Below, in pieces: positions 6,343 to 13,307 of a stretch of DNA of 14,531 nucleotides. How positions within the stretch are numbered: position 1 is the first letter of the stretch; every line of letters begins with the position of its first letter. The translations under genes and the position numbers were made by a program. The notes below the pieces were generated by a model, which had not been told where the DNA came from, ran no database searches, and saw only the letters and a program-made list of their open reading frames with translations. This DNA comes from Phycisphaerales bacterium UBA3190 (GTDB lineage: Bacteria; Planctomycetota; Phycisphaerae; Phycisphaerales; UBA1924), in the NCBI GenBank assembly GCA_002364005.1, contig DEXG01000009.1, positions 18,837 through 33,367 of the forward strand, written 5' to 3'.

Positions 6343-7335
6343 TCATTCGGTGAGTAGTCTCTCGACATGAGCTGTAGCAAGCTTCAGCCGCTCAGGATAA
6401 TCGCCACGGATGATCTCATACCGATCGCCCTTCTCCTCAAGAGCTGCCCTGCACCGCTCAAAGAACTGAACTCTTGCGTCCTGCCCGGGAAAGTACCGCT
6501 GATCATCGTCGACCCAAGGCACATCGACATCAAGCAGCAGCGTTAGATCGTAATGCTGATGTGCCGCGGCAGCCCGGATCCAGTCTGGGCAACTTCCAAA
6601 GAGCACCTCACTCCAAATCACCGTCATGAGCAGATTCGTATCACAGAATAGAACCCTGTTCACGCTCCCAAGCATTGCTGCCTCAAGAGAGAGCTGAGCG
6701 CGGGCGATCAGTGGTATATCCGACTCTTCACAAGCACCGCCATTCGGATCGAGCAATGCCCGGGCATGCTCCCAGGCATACACCGTCTTGAACTTTTCCG
6801 CGAGGATGCGTGTCAGAGTAGATTTCCCCGTCGACTCTGGCCCGAACATACACACCCGTTTCGCAAAGTATCCATGTGTACATCCAGGGAGCATATCCCA
6901 ATGCTTGATTGGGTTTTCACGGATATCGGTCCCGCTGATGGGCATCATCTCTCGGTCGAGATCGAATGGGACGAACCGAGCACCCAGCTCCTCCGCAAGT
7001 CGCTCGCCATAAGACTCGGAAGCAAAGACAAAGTCAATCTTCCTCGGTTCACACCGAACGACGGTCTCTCGCCAGATACGCCAGAAGTCAGGATGATCCT
7101 TTGGTTCCTGTGGCATGTCCTCAGTGAGATGGATCACATCTGAATCAGGAAACAGGCCTTTCATCCAAGCATGACGAGTTACGCCGGGAATAGGGTCATC
7201 CCGCAGTGAGCAAACCATGATGGTCAGCTCGTCGCAGAACTGCTCTGCGAATCTGCAGAGCAGCCGGTGTCCCTTGTGAGGTGGCATGAACTTGCCAAGA
7301 ATGAAGCCTCGTGTTTCTTGAGATCCATCTTCCAT
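6343..7335 (-). CDS. nadR: NadR-like NMN adenylyltransferase / nicotinamide riboside kinase
   Basis: A 330-residue bifunctional NAD-salvage enzyme. The N-terminal adenylyltransferase domain shows GKFMPPHKGH at 14-23 (HxGH-type nucleotidyl-transfer site) and ISGTDIRENP from 133 (the family's ISxTxIR motif). The C-terminal kinase domain has the P-loop GPESTGKS at 165-172, YAWEHAR near 186, CDTN at 231-234 in the Walker B region and DVDVPWVDDDQR near 269. The kinase makes NMN from nicotinamide riboside; the other domain joins NMN and ATP to give NAD. The DNA-binding helix-turn-helix of E. coli NadR is absent, so this is a pure enzyme, as in Haemophilus. The ATG at 7335 is the last start before the catalytic motif, which forces a 112-base overlap with pnuC. 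TAGGAT upstream may serve as a weak ribosome binding site. Base composition is less GC-rich than in the flanking genes. Confidence 0.9.
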   Translation of the reverse strand: MEDGSQETRGFILGKFMPPHKGHRLLCRFAEQFCDELTIMVCSLRDDPIPGVTRHAWMKGLFPDSDVIHLTEDMPQEPKDHPDFWRIWRETVVRCEPRKIDFVFASESYGERLAEELGARFVPFDLDREMMPISGTDIRENPIKHWDMLPGCTHGYFAKRVCMFGPESTGKSTLTRILAEKFKTVYAWEHARALLDPNGGACEESDIPLIARAQLSLEAAMLGSVNRVLFCDTNLLMTVIWSEVLFGSCPDWIRAAAAHQHYDLTLLLDVDVPWVDDDQRYFPGQDARVQFFERCRAALEEKGDRYEIIRGDYPERLKLATAHVERLLTE

Positions 7336-7868
7336 GCCAAGTATCCTAACACTGCGAGTACGAGGAAAAGCGCGTACAACCCCGATGTGACGTACAGGCC
7401 TTTCATCAGATAAACACCGATGGCGATCACATCCACGCTGATCCAGAAAACCCAAGACTCGAGCTTCTTTCTCGTCATCAGGAACTGGGCGACAAGACTC
7501 AACACCGTCGTCACAGCATCTGGGTACGGCATCGAGGCATCGGTCCGGGTCGACATGATGAATCCAAGCAAGCCCGCGAACCCGAGACCAGCCAGCCACC
7601 AGGCAGTAAACGCCGTGCTCTTCAGTCGTGTCACATGGAGCGCTGACTCGCGATCCCCTCCTCGCGCCCAGTGGTACCACCCGTATGAGCACAGCACAAC
7701 ATAAACAACTTGCAAGCCTGCATCGGAGTAGAGCTTCGCGTCAAAGAAGATCCAGATGTACAGCCCAACCATGACCAGCCCCGTCGGCCAGCACCAGATG
7801 TTCTGACGCACCGTCAGCCAGACACTGAGCACACCCATCAGCGCTGCGACGATCTCGATCCCGCTCAT
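7224..7868 (-). CDS. pnuC: PnuC-type nicotinamide riboside transporter
   Basis: A 214-residue inner-membrane transporter with about seven hydrophobic segments. Family marks are NIWCWPTG (23-30), the long LYSDAGLQVVYVVLCSYGWYHW stretch (46-67), and SVDVIAIGVYLMKGLYVTSGLYALFLVLAVLGYLAW ending at 179. PnuC proteins move nicotinamide riboside (or a related precursor) inward, driven by trapping through phosphorylation. The adjacent NadR-type kinase argues for riboside as substrate. Known PnuC proteins end soon after the last helix; here about 30 extra hydrophilic residues, rich in Ser, follow and are encoded entirely within the overlap with nadR. The start at 7868 gives a normal N-terminus, but its ribosome binding site is poor. 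The gene begins 25 bases after mrp ends and may be co-transcribed with it. Confidence 0.9.
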   Translation of the reverse strand: MSGIEIVAALMGVLSVWLTVRQNIWCWPTGLVMVGLYIWIFFDAKLYSDAGLQVVYVVLCSYGWYHWARGGDRESALHVTRLKSTAFTAWWLAGLGFAGLLGFIMSTRTDASMPYPDAVTTVLSLVAQFLMTRKKLESWVFWISVDVIAIGVYLMKGLYVTSGLYALFLVLAVLGYLAWKMDLKKHEASFLASSCHLTRDTGCSADSQSSSATS

Positions 7869-7893
7869 GCTCTATTACTCGTTTCATCGTACA

Positions 7894-9081
7894 TCACGAA
7901 ATACTCAGCGTCGGCTTGGACGCACCCTTACCCATCTGCGCCAGCGTCACCTGCGCCTCGAACTGATCCACCATCGACTCGAGCGCCTTGGGCAGCGCCT
8001 CGCCGCCGGCGGTCTTGGGATCGAAGTTGTCGCTCGGCCTGCCGCTGTCGCCGTTGCTGCGCAGGGCCATATTGATCGGCACCGCACCCAGGAACGGGTG
8101 GCCCAGTTTCTGCGCCATCGTCTGCGCCCCGCCGCGACCGAAGATGTCGTATTCCTTGCCGTCGTCGCCGATGAAGAAGCTCATGTTCTCCACCACGCCC
8201 AGCACCTCAACACCCAGCGACTCGAACATCCCGCTCGCCCGCACCGCGTCGTCCTGGGCCACCTTCTGAGGCGTGCACACCACCACCGCGCCCGCAAGCT
8301 GGACGCTCTGGGCCAAAGTCAACGGCACATCGCCCGTGCCCGGGGGCAGATCAATGATCAGATAGTCCAGCTCGCCCCACTGCGTCCGCTCGACCAGCTG
8401 GTTGAACGCGCCGTGGGCCATCGGACCACGCCAGATCAGCGGCTTGTCGGTATCAACAAGCTTGCCCATCGTGATGCATTTGACGCCGTGCACATAGAAC
8501 GGCTGCAACGCCCCCTCAAGCACCTGCTGCTCCATCGCGTCGAGCCCCATCATGGTCGGCAGCGACGGGCCGTAGATGTCCCCATCGAGCAGCCCCACCG
8601 CGTGGCCCTTGCGTGCCAGGCCGACGGCCAGGTTCACCGCGACGGTGGACTTGCCCACGCCGCCCTTGCCGGCGCCGACGGCGATGATGTGCTTGACGCC
8701 CGGCACGCCGGTCGCGTCCTTATTCTGAGGCGTGTCTTGCTCGGGGCGCTTGCTCTCGGGGGTCGTGACCTTGCCCCCGGAGAGGCGCATGACGACATTT
8801 CCGCCATGATCCACGAACTCGGTGATGAGCTGGAGGTTCGCGATGCCCTGCTCGCTGGCCGCGCCGCGGACGGTCGCGTCGATGACCGAGCCCATGCGTG
8901 TGAGCTGGGCTTTTTCGGGCTGCGGGGTGTTGGGCTCGCCCTGGGTCATACAGACGCGGACCGAGGCCTGATCGTCGCAGACGGCGATATTGATGACGCA
9001 GCCGCGTGCGACGAGGTCTTCCCCGCTGGGATGCATGACGCCCCTGAGCGCGTCGAGAATGTGGTCCTTGGTCAGTGCCAT
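7894..9081 (-). CDS. mrp: Mrp/ApbC-family iron-sulfur carrier ATPase
   Basis: A 395-residue cytoplasmic P-loop ATPase that assembles or delivers Fe-S clusters. Residues 1-100 resemble a diverged MIP18/DUF59 domain (HILDALRGVMHPSGEDLV). A charged linker follows, then the deviant Walker A GKGGVGKS at 138-145. Next come LLDGDIYGPSLPTMMG (164-179), LIWRGPM (215-221), DYLIIDLPPGTGD (239-251) and VVENMSFF (297-303). The usual CxxC after ENMS, which bridges a cluster between two subunits in many members, is replaced by IGDDGKEYDIFG. A similar Cys-less variant occurs, to my recollection, in some alphaproteobacterial Mrp proteins. The ATG at 9081 is chosen because it starts the DUF59-like domain and GGAG lies upstream; the in-frame extension upstream to 9345 crosses the promoter region and has no family likeness. 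Confidence 0.92.
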   Translation of the reverse strand: MALTKDHILDALRGVMHPSGEDLVARGCVINIAVCDDQASVRVCMTQGEPNTPQPEKAQLTRMGSVIDATVRGAASEQGIANLQLITEFVDHGGNVVMRLSGGKVTTPESKRPEQDTPQNKDATGVPGVKHIIAVGAGKGGVGKSTVAVNLAVGLARKGHAVGLLDGDIYGPSLPTMMGLDAMEQQVLEGALQPFYVHGVKCITMGKLVDTDKPLIWRGPMAHGAFNQLVERTQWGELDYLIIDLPPGTGDVPLTLAQSVQLAGAVVVCTPQKVAQDDAVRASGMFESLGVEVLGVVENMSFFIGDDGKEYDIFGRGGAQTMAQKLGHPFLGAVPINMALRSNGDSGRPSDNFDPKTAGGEALPKALESMVDQFEAQVTLAQMGKGASKPTLSIS

Positions 9082-9338
9082 GGTCGATGGTGCTCCGAAA
9101 TGCCGAACATCCGTTCGGGTGGGTTTGTACCGCCTGTATGGCCCGTTTGAGCCCTGACGCCCGCCTGCCCCTCCAACCGGGCAGCGGCCCCCTTTTCCCG
9201 CTTGTATCATCATAGACACATGCCACGAAGCTCGATAATTCGATTCATCGCACGCAGCGTGCAATAGCCCTGCTTTTTCCTCGTTGAGCAGATGGAATCG
9301 ACGAACAAAACGCCCCCTCAGGGGCGCAAGGAGTACAG
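9082..9338. promoter_or_regulatory. Divergent intergenic region between mrp and the LTxxQ gene
   Basis: This 257-base gap must hold promoters for both directions. On the minus strand TATGAT at 9209-9214 is the best -10 match, with a weak TTATCG 18 bases upstream; it would give mrp a leader of about 120 bases. A small GCACG-CAG-CGTGC hairpin lies at 9250-9262. No plus-strand promoter could be chosen with confidence. Confidence 0.3.
9311..9333 (+). promoter_or_regulatory. Hairpin plus strong ribosome binding site before the LTxxQ gene
   Basis: CGCCCC (9311-9316) and GGGGCG (9321-9326) form a perfect 6-bp stem with loop CTCA, ending one base before the AAGGAG ribosome binding site at 9328-9333. 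The site is five bases from the ATG at 9339. The hairpin may protect the 5' end of the mRNA or bear on ribosome access. Confidence 0.5.
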
Positions 9339-10136
9339 ATGACACGCACGAACACGATCACGATGCTGCTGAGTCTCAGTGCCGCCGCCGGACTGGCGAT
9401 GGCACAGCCCGCGACCAAAGAGAGCGACAACGACCTGCTGCGCGGGCCCGATGTCGTCGAGAACAGCGCCAGGCCAGACCGGCCCGAGCCGATGAGCGAA
9501 GAAGAGCGCGAAGCCAAGATGCGTGAGTCGTTCGAAGAACGCCCGCTCGAGATGCGCGAGATGTCGGTCGCCCTGCGTGCCCTGGGCAACATCAGGTCGG
9601 GCAAGAACGAGCTCAACCTCACCGACGCGCAGAACGATCAGATTCAGGCGATCATGAAGACCTACCGCGAGGACATCCGCGCCTTCCAGCAGGAGAACAT
9701 GGTGCAGATCCGCCAGCTTCGGGAAAAGGTGAACAAAGAGCGTCGCGAGCGGTTGGAGAAGGAACAAGCCGAGCGTGAGGCCGCTCAGAAAGAAGCGAAA
9801 GACGCCGAACCGGCCGACGCCATGCAAGCCGCCGACGAGCGCCCCGAGCCACCAGCCGAGAGCAATGCCGCTCGCCAGCTCCGCGAGCTCATCTCCAACT
9901 CGCCGGCCGTCAAGACCGCCCTGGCTTCGCTCCGCAAGGTCTTCAGCGACGAACAGTACGACATGATCGAAGAGCATGTCTTCAAATCACGCCTGCGAGC
10001 CCAGGGCCAGCAAGCGCGACCGGACAACGAAGATCGTCGACCCGCACGCAGAGAAATGGATGACACCGAGGGTGTACGCCAGCAGATGCGTGAACGCAAC
10101 CGACGCAACAGAGACAGCGAGCCCGTTGACGACTGA
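9339..10136 (+). CDS. LTxxQ (Spy/CpxP-like) periplasmic coiled-coil protein
   Basis: A 265-residue exported protein. Residues 1-22 form a signal peptide ending AMA. The mature part is highly charged and mostly helical. LTDAQ at 94-98 is the LTxxQ signature of Spy/CpxP-type proteins; FSDEQ at 202-206 is a degenerate second copy. Residues 115-155 form a Glu/Lys/Arg-rich coiled-coil stretch, followed by an Ala/Pro/Glu linker (about 155-178). The C-terminus is very rich in Arg and Asp. Spy and CpxP are small periplasmic chaperones or stress sensors; this protein is longer and only the motif is shared, so a chaperone or envelope-stress role is inference. The start is fixed by a strong AAGGAG site. 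Transcription should end at the hairpin near 10256. Confidence 0.75.
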   Translation: MTRTNTITMLLSLSAAAGLAMAQPATKESDNDLLRGPDVVENSARPDRPEPMSEEEREAKMRESFEERPLEMREMSVALRALGNIRSGKNELNLTDAQNDQIQAIMKTYREDIRAFQQENMVQIRQLREKVNKERRERLEKEQAEREAAQKEAKDAEPADAMQAADERPEPPAESNAARQLRELISNSPAVKTALASLRKVFSDEQYDMIEEHVFKSRLRAQGQQARPDNEDRRPARREMDDTEGVRQQMRERNRRNRDSEPVDD

Positions 10137-10153
10137 TCACCCACGCGAATCCC

Positions 10154-10239
10154 CTTGACGCAGGGCCATCCCGTCCTCCTTTGGAAACTCAAGCCGCATG
10201 AAGGATTCATGCGGCACCCAGCACACGCCCTGCGTCAAG
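10154..10239 (+). ncRNA. Candidate structured RNA (3' UTR element or small RNA)
   Basis: CTTGACGCAGGGC (10154-10166) pairs perfectly over 13 bp with 10227-10239. Enclosed is a second perfect 10-bp hairpin, GCCGCATGAA (10193-10202) with TTCATGCGGC (10206-10215) around the loop GGA. The single-stranded arm between them carries CCTCCTTT at 10175-10182, identical to the anti-Shine-Dalgarno region at the 3' end of 16S rRNA. The element starts 18 bases after the LTxxQ stop and ends just before a terminator, so the transcript would be a folded 3' UTR or a processed small RNA. It matches no RNA family I recognise. No convincing -10 box for a separate promoter is seen. Confidence 0.5.
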
Positions 10240-10255
10240 ATCCCGATTCCGTCCG

Positions 10256-10287
10256 AGGCCGTTCCCGAAAGGGGCGGCCTTGTTTTT
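10256..10287 (+). terminator. Terminator of the LTxxQ transcript
   Basis: AGGCCG (10256-10261) pairs with CGGCCT (10275-10280). The stem continues through CCC/GGG with one bulged T to a GAAA loop, and TGTTTTT follows at 10281-10287. It closes the plus-strand transcript that includes the folded RNA segment. Confidence 0.85.
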
Positions 10288-10301
10288 CGTACGGTCAATA
10301 C

Positions 10302-10325
10302 AAAAACGCCCGACGAATCGGGCGT
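10302..10325 (-). terminator. Terminator of nuoF
   Basis: On the minus strand ACGCCCGA (10318-10325) and TCGGGCGT (10306-10313) form an 8-bp stem around TTCG, followed by a run of T (complement of 10302-10306). It lies 26 bases after the nuoF stop and faces the plus-strand terminator at 10256-10287. Confidence 0.85.
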
Positions 10326-10351
10326 CTCATTCGGTGTTCCTGAATCGTCGA

Positions 10352-11746
10352 TTACGCGCCGGCCAGCTCACTCATGTTCAGCGTCACCGGGACATAGGTC
10401 CGTGCGACTCGCGACTCGAACTCGCCGTGGAACTTCTCGATGATCGTCCGCGCCGCCCAAGCGTTGCCGTCGGCCAAGCCACAGATCGTCGTCCCGGGCA
10501 TCGAGCCCATCGAGTTGGCGATCTCCTTGGCCAGGTCCAGGTCCTTGGTCTTGGCGTCGCCCGCCTCGATGCGGGTCATGATCTGGTACAGCCAGCCCGA
10601 ACCCTCACGGCACGGCGTGCACTGCCCGCAGCTCTCGTGCTTGAAGAACCGCGCGATGTTGCGAGCCACCGAGACCATATCGGTGTCCTCATCGAACACC
10701 GTCGGCCCGGCCGTTCCCAGCCCCAGCACGCCGTGCTTGCGCCCGATGTCGAAATCCAGGCACGCGTCATACTGATCGGTGCCCAGGATGCCCATGGACA
10801 CGCCGCCGGGGATGGCGCCCTTGAACTTCTTGCCGCCACGGATCCCGCCGCAGTACTTCTCGACGAGCGTCCGCAATGGGACCCCAAGCTCAAGCTCGTA
10901 GCAGCCGGGCTTCTCGACATGGCCCGAGACACCCATCAGCTTGGTGCCGTAGCTGGGCGGGCCACCGATCGTGCTCTCGACACCCTGAGCCGTGAACGCG
11001 CTGGCGCCATCGCTGAGGATGAATGGCAGGTGGGCCAGCGTCTCGACATTGTTGATGATCGTGGGCCGCTCAAACAGCCCCTTGAGCGCCGGGAAGGGCG
11101 GCTTGATGCGAGGCCAGCCCCGCTTGCCCTCGATGCCCTCCAGCAGTGCCGTCTCCTCACCACAGATGTACGCGCCCGCGCCACGGTGGACATAGCAGTC
11201 GGCAACAAACGCGTCACCCGAGGCGTTCGAGCCCTGGTTGATCAGGCCGTTCTCGCCGAAGATCCCGTTCTCGTACGCTTCCTTGATCGCGTTCTCGAGC
11301 ACATGGGCCTGGTGGTGGTACTCGCCGCGGATGAAGATGTAGGCCTTGTTGAGTCGGCACGCGTACATGCAGATCGCGATGCCCTCGAGCAGCCCGTGGG
11401 GATCGAAGTCCATGAGCAGGCGGTCCTTAAAGGTCCCCGGCTCCGATTCGTCGGCATTGATCGCCAGGTACCTCGGCCCGCCATCGGGATCGGGCAGGAA
11501 GGTCCACTTGAGCCCGGTCGGGAACCCAGCGCCGCCTCGCCCACGCAGCATCGAGTCCTTGACCTCCTTGGTCACATCCTCGGGCTTCATGGTCAGCGCC
11601 TTGCGCAAACCCTCGTATCCACCGGTCTTGACATACTCGTCATAGCCAACGATGTGGCGATCGCGAACATGCCCGAACGGCGCGGTCGGGATCCGCTTGA
11701 GCAGGTAGTGCTGGGTGAGTTTGTCTTCCCATTGGGTTCTGGGCAT
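10352..11746 (-). CDS. nuoF: NADH-quinone oxidoreductase subunit F (complex I, NADH/FMN-binding)
   Basis: A 464-residue peripheral subunit of respiratory complex I that oxidises NADH and passes electrons through FMN to an Fe-S cluster. Visible motifs are GRGGAGFPTG at 69-78 (NADH/FMN loop), NADESEPGTFKDR at 97-109 (FMN binding), GAYICGEETALLE near 191-203, and the N3 [4Fe-4S] ligands C373, C376 and C379 in SCGQCTPC plus C422 in TTICGLADG. All expected ligands are present and the length is normal. The ATG at 11746 is chosen because GGAG (11753-11756, minus strand) lies six bases upstream; the in-frame extension to 11800 adds nothing family-like. No other nuo gene lies within the window and a terminator directly follows, so the gene appears to be expressed alone. 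A hydrogenase or formate dehydrogenase diaphorase subunit is the less likely alternative. Confidence 0.93.
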   Translation of the reverse strand: MPRTQWEDKLTQHYLLKRIPTAPFGHVRDRHIVGYDEYVKTGGYEGLRKALTMKPEDVTKEVKDSMLRGRGGAGFPTGLKWTFLPDPDGGPRYLAINADESEPGTFKDRLLMDFDPHGLLEGIAICMYACRLNKAYIFIRGEYHHQAHVLENAIKEAYENGIFGENGLINQGSNASGDAFVADCYVHRGAGAYICGEETALLEGIEGKRGWPRIKPPFPALKGLFERPTIINNVETLAHLPFILSDGASAFTAQGVESTIGGPPSYGTKLMGVSGHVEKPGCYELELGVPLRTLVEKYCGGIRGGKKFKGAIPGGVSMGILGTDQYDACLDFDIGRKHGVLGLGTAGPTVFDEDTDMVSVARNIARFFKHESCGQCTPCREGSGWLYQIMTRIEAGDAKTKDLDLAKEIANSMGSMPGTTICGLADGNAWAARTIIEKFHGEFESRVARTYVPVTLNMSELAGA

Positions 11747-11973
11747 GGTGCACTCCGGGTCGGCGACAAGAGACGGGAACCGAGTTCGATCCCGCCCCAC
11801 GCCGCGATGCGTTCATTGTGAGGATTCTAGCGTCCAGAATCGCCCGATCCGCACCCGTATCGCCCCGATCTGCCCCTCATTCCTGCCCTGCTCGCTCGGA
11901 ACCCGTTGGCACGATGCCCGTAGTGGATGTAGTTTTCAACAGTCATTCTAGATATTTGAGGAGCCCATACATC
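11747..11973. promoter_or_regulatory. Divergent intergenic region between nuoF and the beta-helix PEP-CTERM gene
   Basis: This 227-base gap should carry both promoters. For the plus strand TTGGCA (11906-11911) followed after 18 bases by TAGTTT (11930-11935) is a possible weak promoter. GAGGAG at 11958-11963, ten bases before the ATG at 11974, is the ribosome binding site and decides that start. Nothing convincing was found for nuoF beyond its own GGAG. Confidence 0.3.
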
Positions 11974-13290
11974 ATGAACCCACACACCGCCACAATCGCC
12001 CTGGCCTTATCGCTCACAGGAACCGCCCTTGCCGGCAACACCAACGACTGGATCGTCGCCGAGGGCGACTGGACCAATCCCGCAAACTGGAGCAACGGAT
12101 CGGTGCCCACGATGAGTGAGATCGGCATCATCGCGAACGGCGGGCACGCCCACATCATGCATCAGGACATTGAGTTGAGCTCCATGATCCTCGGCACAAC
12201 AATCGGCGGACGCCTGGGTTTCGGCGGCTTTTCTCAATACGGCGGCAGCACCACCATCGGAGGCCAAAGCACAATCACGATTGGGAGGAACGAAGGCGTA
12301 AACGGTCACCTCACCCTCTACGATGGTGCGCAGATGACCGCGACGAACGGACTCACCGTTGGGCACGAGGGGCACGGCATCGCCAACATCACCGATGGAT
12401 CGATTGTCGAGTTTGGCGAACTGCGCGTTGCTGGTTTTCGCAGCATCCCGAATCGCACATTCACCGGGTCCGGCTTCCTCGAAGTCGCCGGCGAAGGCTC
12501 GCTCATCCGCACGACGGACGAAAACGCTCCTGAGGGCATGACCATCGGGGCGGGTGGATCCGCCATCGTACATGTCAGAGATGGCGGCCGGATCGAAACC
12601 GCCAACGGGCTTCTCCTCTCATCCACTACCCAGGGCAGCAATCTCATCATCGAAGGACCAAGCTCCGCCGTGCAGGTTTCCGGGACATACTTCGACACCG
12701 GGCGCGACATCACCCTCCCCGACGATCACCCACCGGTGGGCGACGCCGTCCTCACCCTCCGAAACGGTGGCACGCTCGACGCTTCTAACACGAGCAGAGC
12801 AATGACCCTCTTCTCCCAAACACGCATCGAAGGCACCGGCACCCTGATGGGCGATGCGTATTTCTATCAAGGTTCGACGATCGACCCGGGTGAGCACAAC
12901 GAGTACGGGCATCTCAGCTTCACCCATCAGCTCGACAGCGTCCTTGAGTTCAACTCCAGTATCACCGGAGGCACCTTCCACTTCGACATCGGCTCCACCG
13001 ATAACTTCGACCGCCTGAGCGTCCACGACCTCATCGCCGGAGGCACCCTCGAGGTTGCCATCGCCGACGATTTCATTGCCGAGTACGGACAAACCTTCGA
13101 CATCATCAACGCCGACACCCTCACAGGCGACTTCGACCTCATCGTACTGCCCGAGCTGGAGGGCTCATTGTTTTTCGAAGCCGACATCCACGCGCAAGGC
13201 GTCACGCTCCATGTCGTGCCCGCGCCCGCATCAATGATCGTGCTCGCATTGACAACCCTGATTCGCCCCCGCCGCAACCGAGCCATCTGA
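11974..13290 (+). CDS. Beta-helix-like PEP-CTERM secreted protein
   Basis: A 438-residue exported protein. Residues 1-20 form a signal peptide (SLTGTALA, then G). The mature start WIVAEGDWTNPANWSNGSVP is the common opening of planctomycete autotransporter-like surface proteins. Repeated short strands then follow, of the type LTLYDGAQMTATNGLTVG, VHVRDGGRIETANGLLL and LTLRNGGTLDASN, suggesting a right-handed beta helix. A late segment with GSTIDPGEHNEYGHLSF and FDRLSVHDLIAGGTLEV resembles the autotransporter-associated strand unit. The tail is VVPAPAS, hydrophobic MIVLALTTLI, then RPRRNRAI, a PEP-CTERM sorting signal. It is probably a surface or matrix protein; no catalytic residues are evident. 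An in-frame extension upstream to 11818 lies in the promoter region and has no signal peptide. Confidence 0.85.
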   Translation: MNPHTATIALALSLTGTALAGNTNDWIVAEGDWTNPANWSNGSVPTMSEIGIIANGGHAHIMHQDIELSSMILGTTIGGRLGFGGFSQYGGSTTIGGQSTITIGRNEGVNGHLTLYDGAQMTATNGLTVGHEGHGIANITDGSIVEFGELRVAGFRSIPNRTFTGSGFLEVAGEGSLIRTTDENAPEGMTIGAGGSAIVHVRDGGRIETANGLLLSSTTQGSNLIIEGPSSAVQVSGTYFDTGRDITLPDDHPPVGDAVLTLRNGGTLDASNTSRAMTLFSQTRIEGTGTLMGDAYFYQGSTIDPGEHNEYGHLSFTHQLDSVLEFNSSITGGTFHFDIGSTDNFDRLSVHDLIAGGTLEVAIADDFIAEYGQTFDIINADTLTGDFDLIVLPELEGSLFFEADIHAQGVTLHVVPAPASMIVLALTTLIRPRRNRAI

Positions 13291-13296
13291 GTCCCA

Positions 13297-13302
13297 TACA
13301 CT
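13297..13302 (+). promoter_or_regulatory. Putative -10 box (TACACT) for leaderless SDR gene
   Basis: TACACT ends five bases before the ATG at 13308 and six bases after the upstream stop codon. The spacer is CCCCC with no Shine-Dalgarno sequence. The block TACACTCCCCCATG differs by one base from the block before the GT9 gene, although the genes are unrelated. Confidence 0.45.
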
Positions 13303-13307
13303 CCCCC

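Noticed and set aside
7867..9150. Plus-strand open frame (427 codons) opposite mrp
   Set aside because: Mirror of mrp coding bias; composition is dominated by His, Arg and Leu, as expected for antisense frames, and no motif is seen.
9082..9345. Upstream extension of mrp to 9345
   Set aside because: The extra residues have no Mrp likeness and the stretch overlaps the divergent promoter region; the ATG at 9081 opens the DUF59-like domain.
10126..10160. Two TTGACG hexamers as -35 boxes for a separate small RNA promoter
   Set aside because: Neither has a -10-like sequence at 16-18 bases; the second is simply the left arm of the 13-bp stem.
10154..10239. Match to 6S RNA, SRP RNA or tmRNA
   Set aside because: Length and layout do not fit: no long bulged hairpin of 6S, no SRP GGAA apical domain with conserved flanks, and no tRNA-like ends.
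10198..10443. Small open frames in the intergenic region 10155-10443
   Set aside because: They arise inside the folded RNA and terminators, have no ribosome binding site of their own and run into antisense nuoF.
10280..11821. Long plus-strand open frame (513 codons) opposite nuoF
   Set aside because: It is the antisense of a clear nuoF in GC-rich DNA, has no recognisable domain and starts inside a terminator region.
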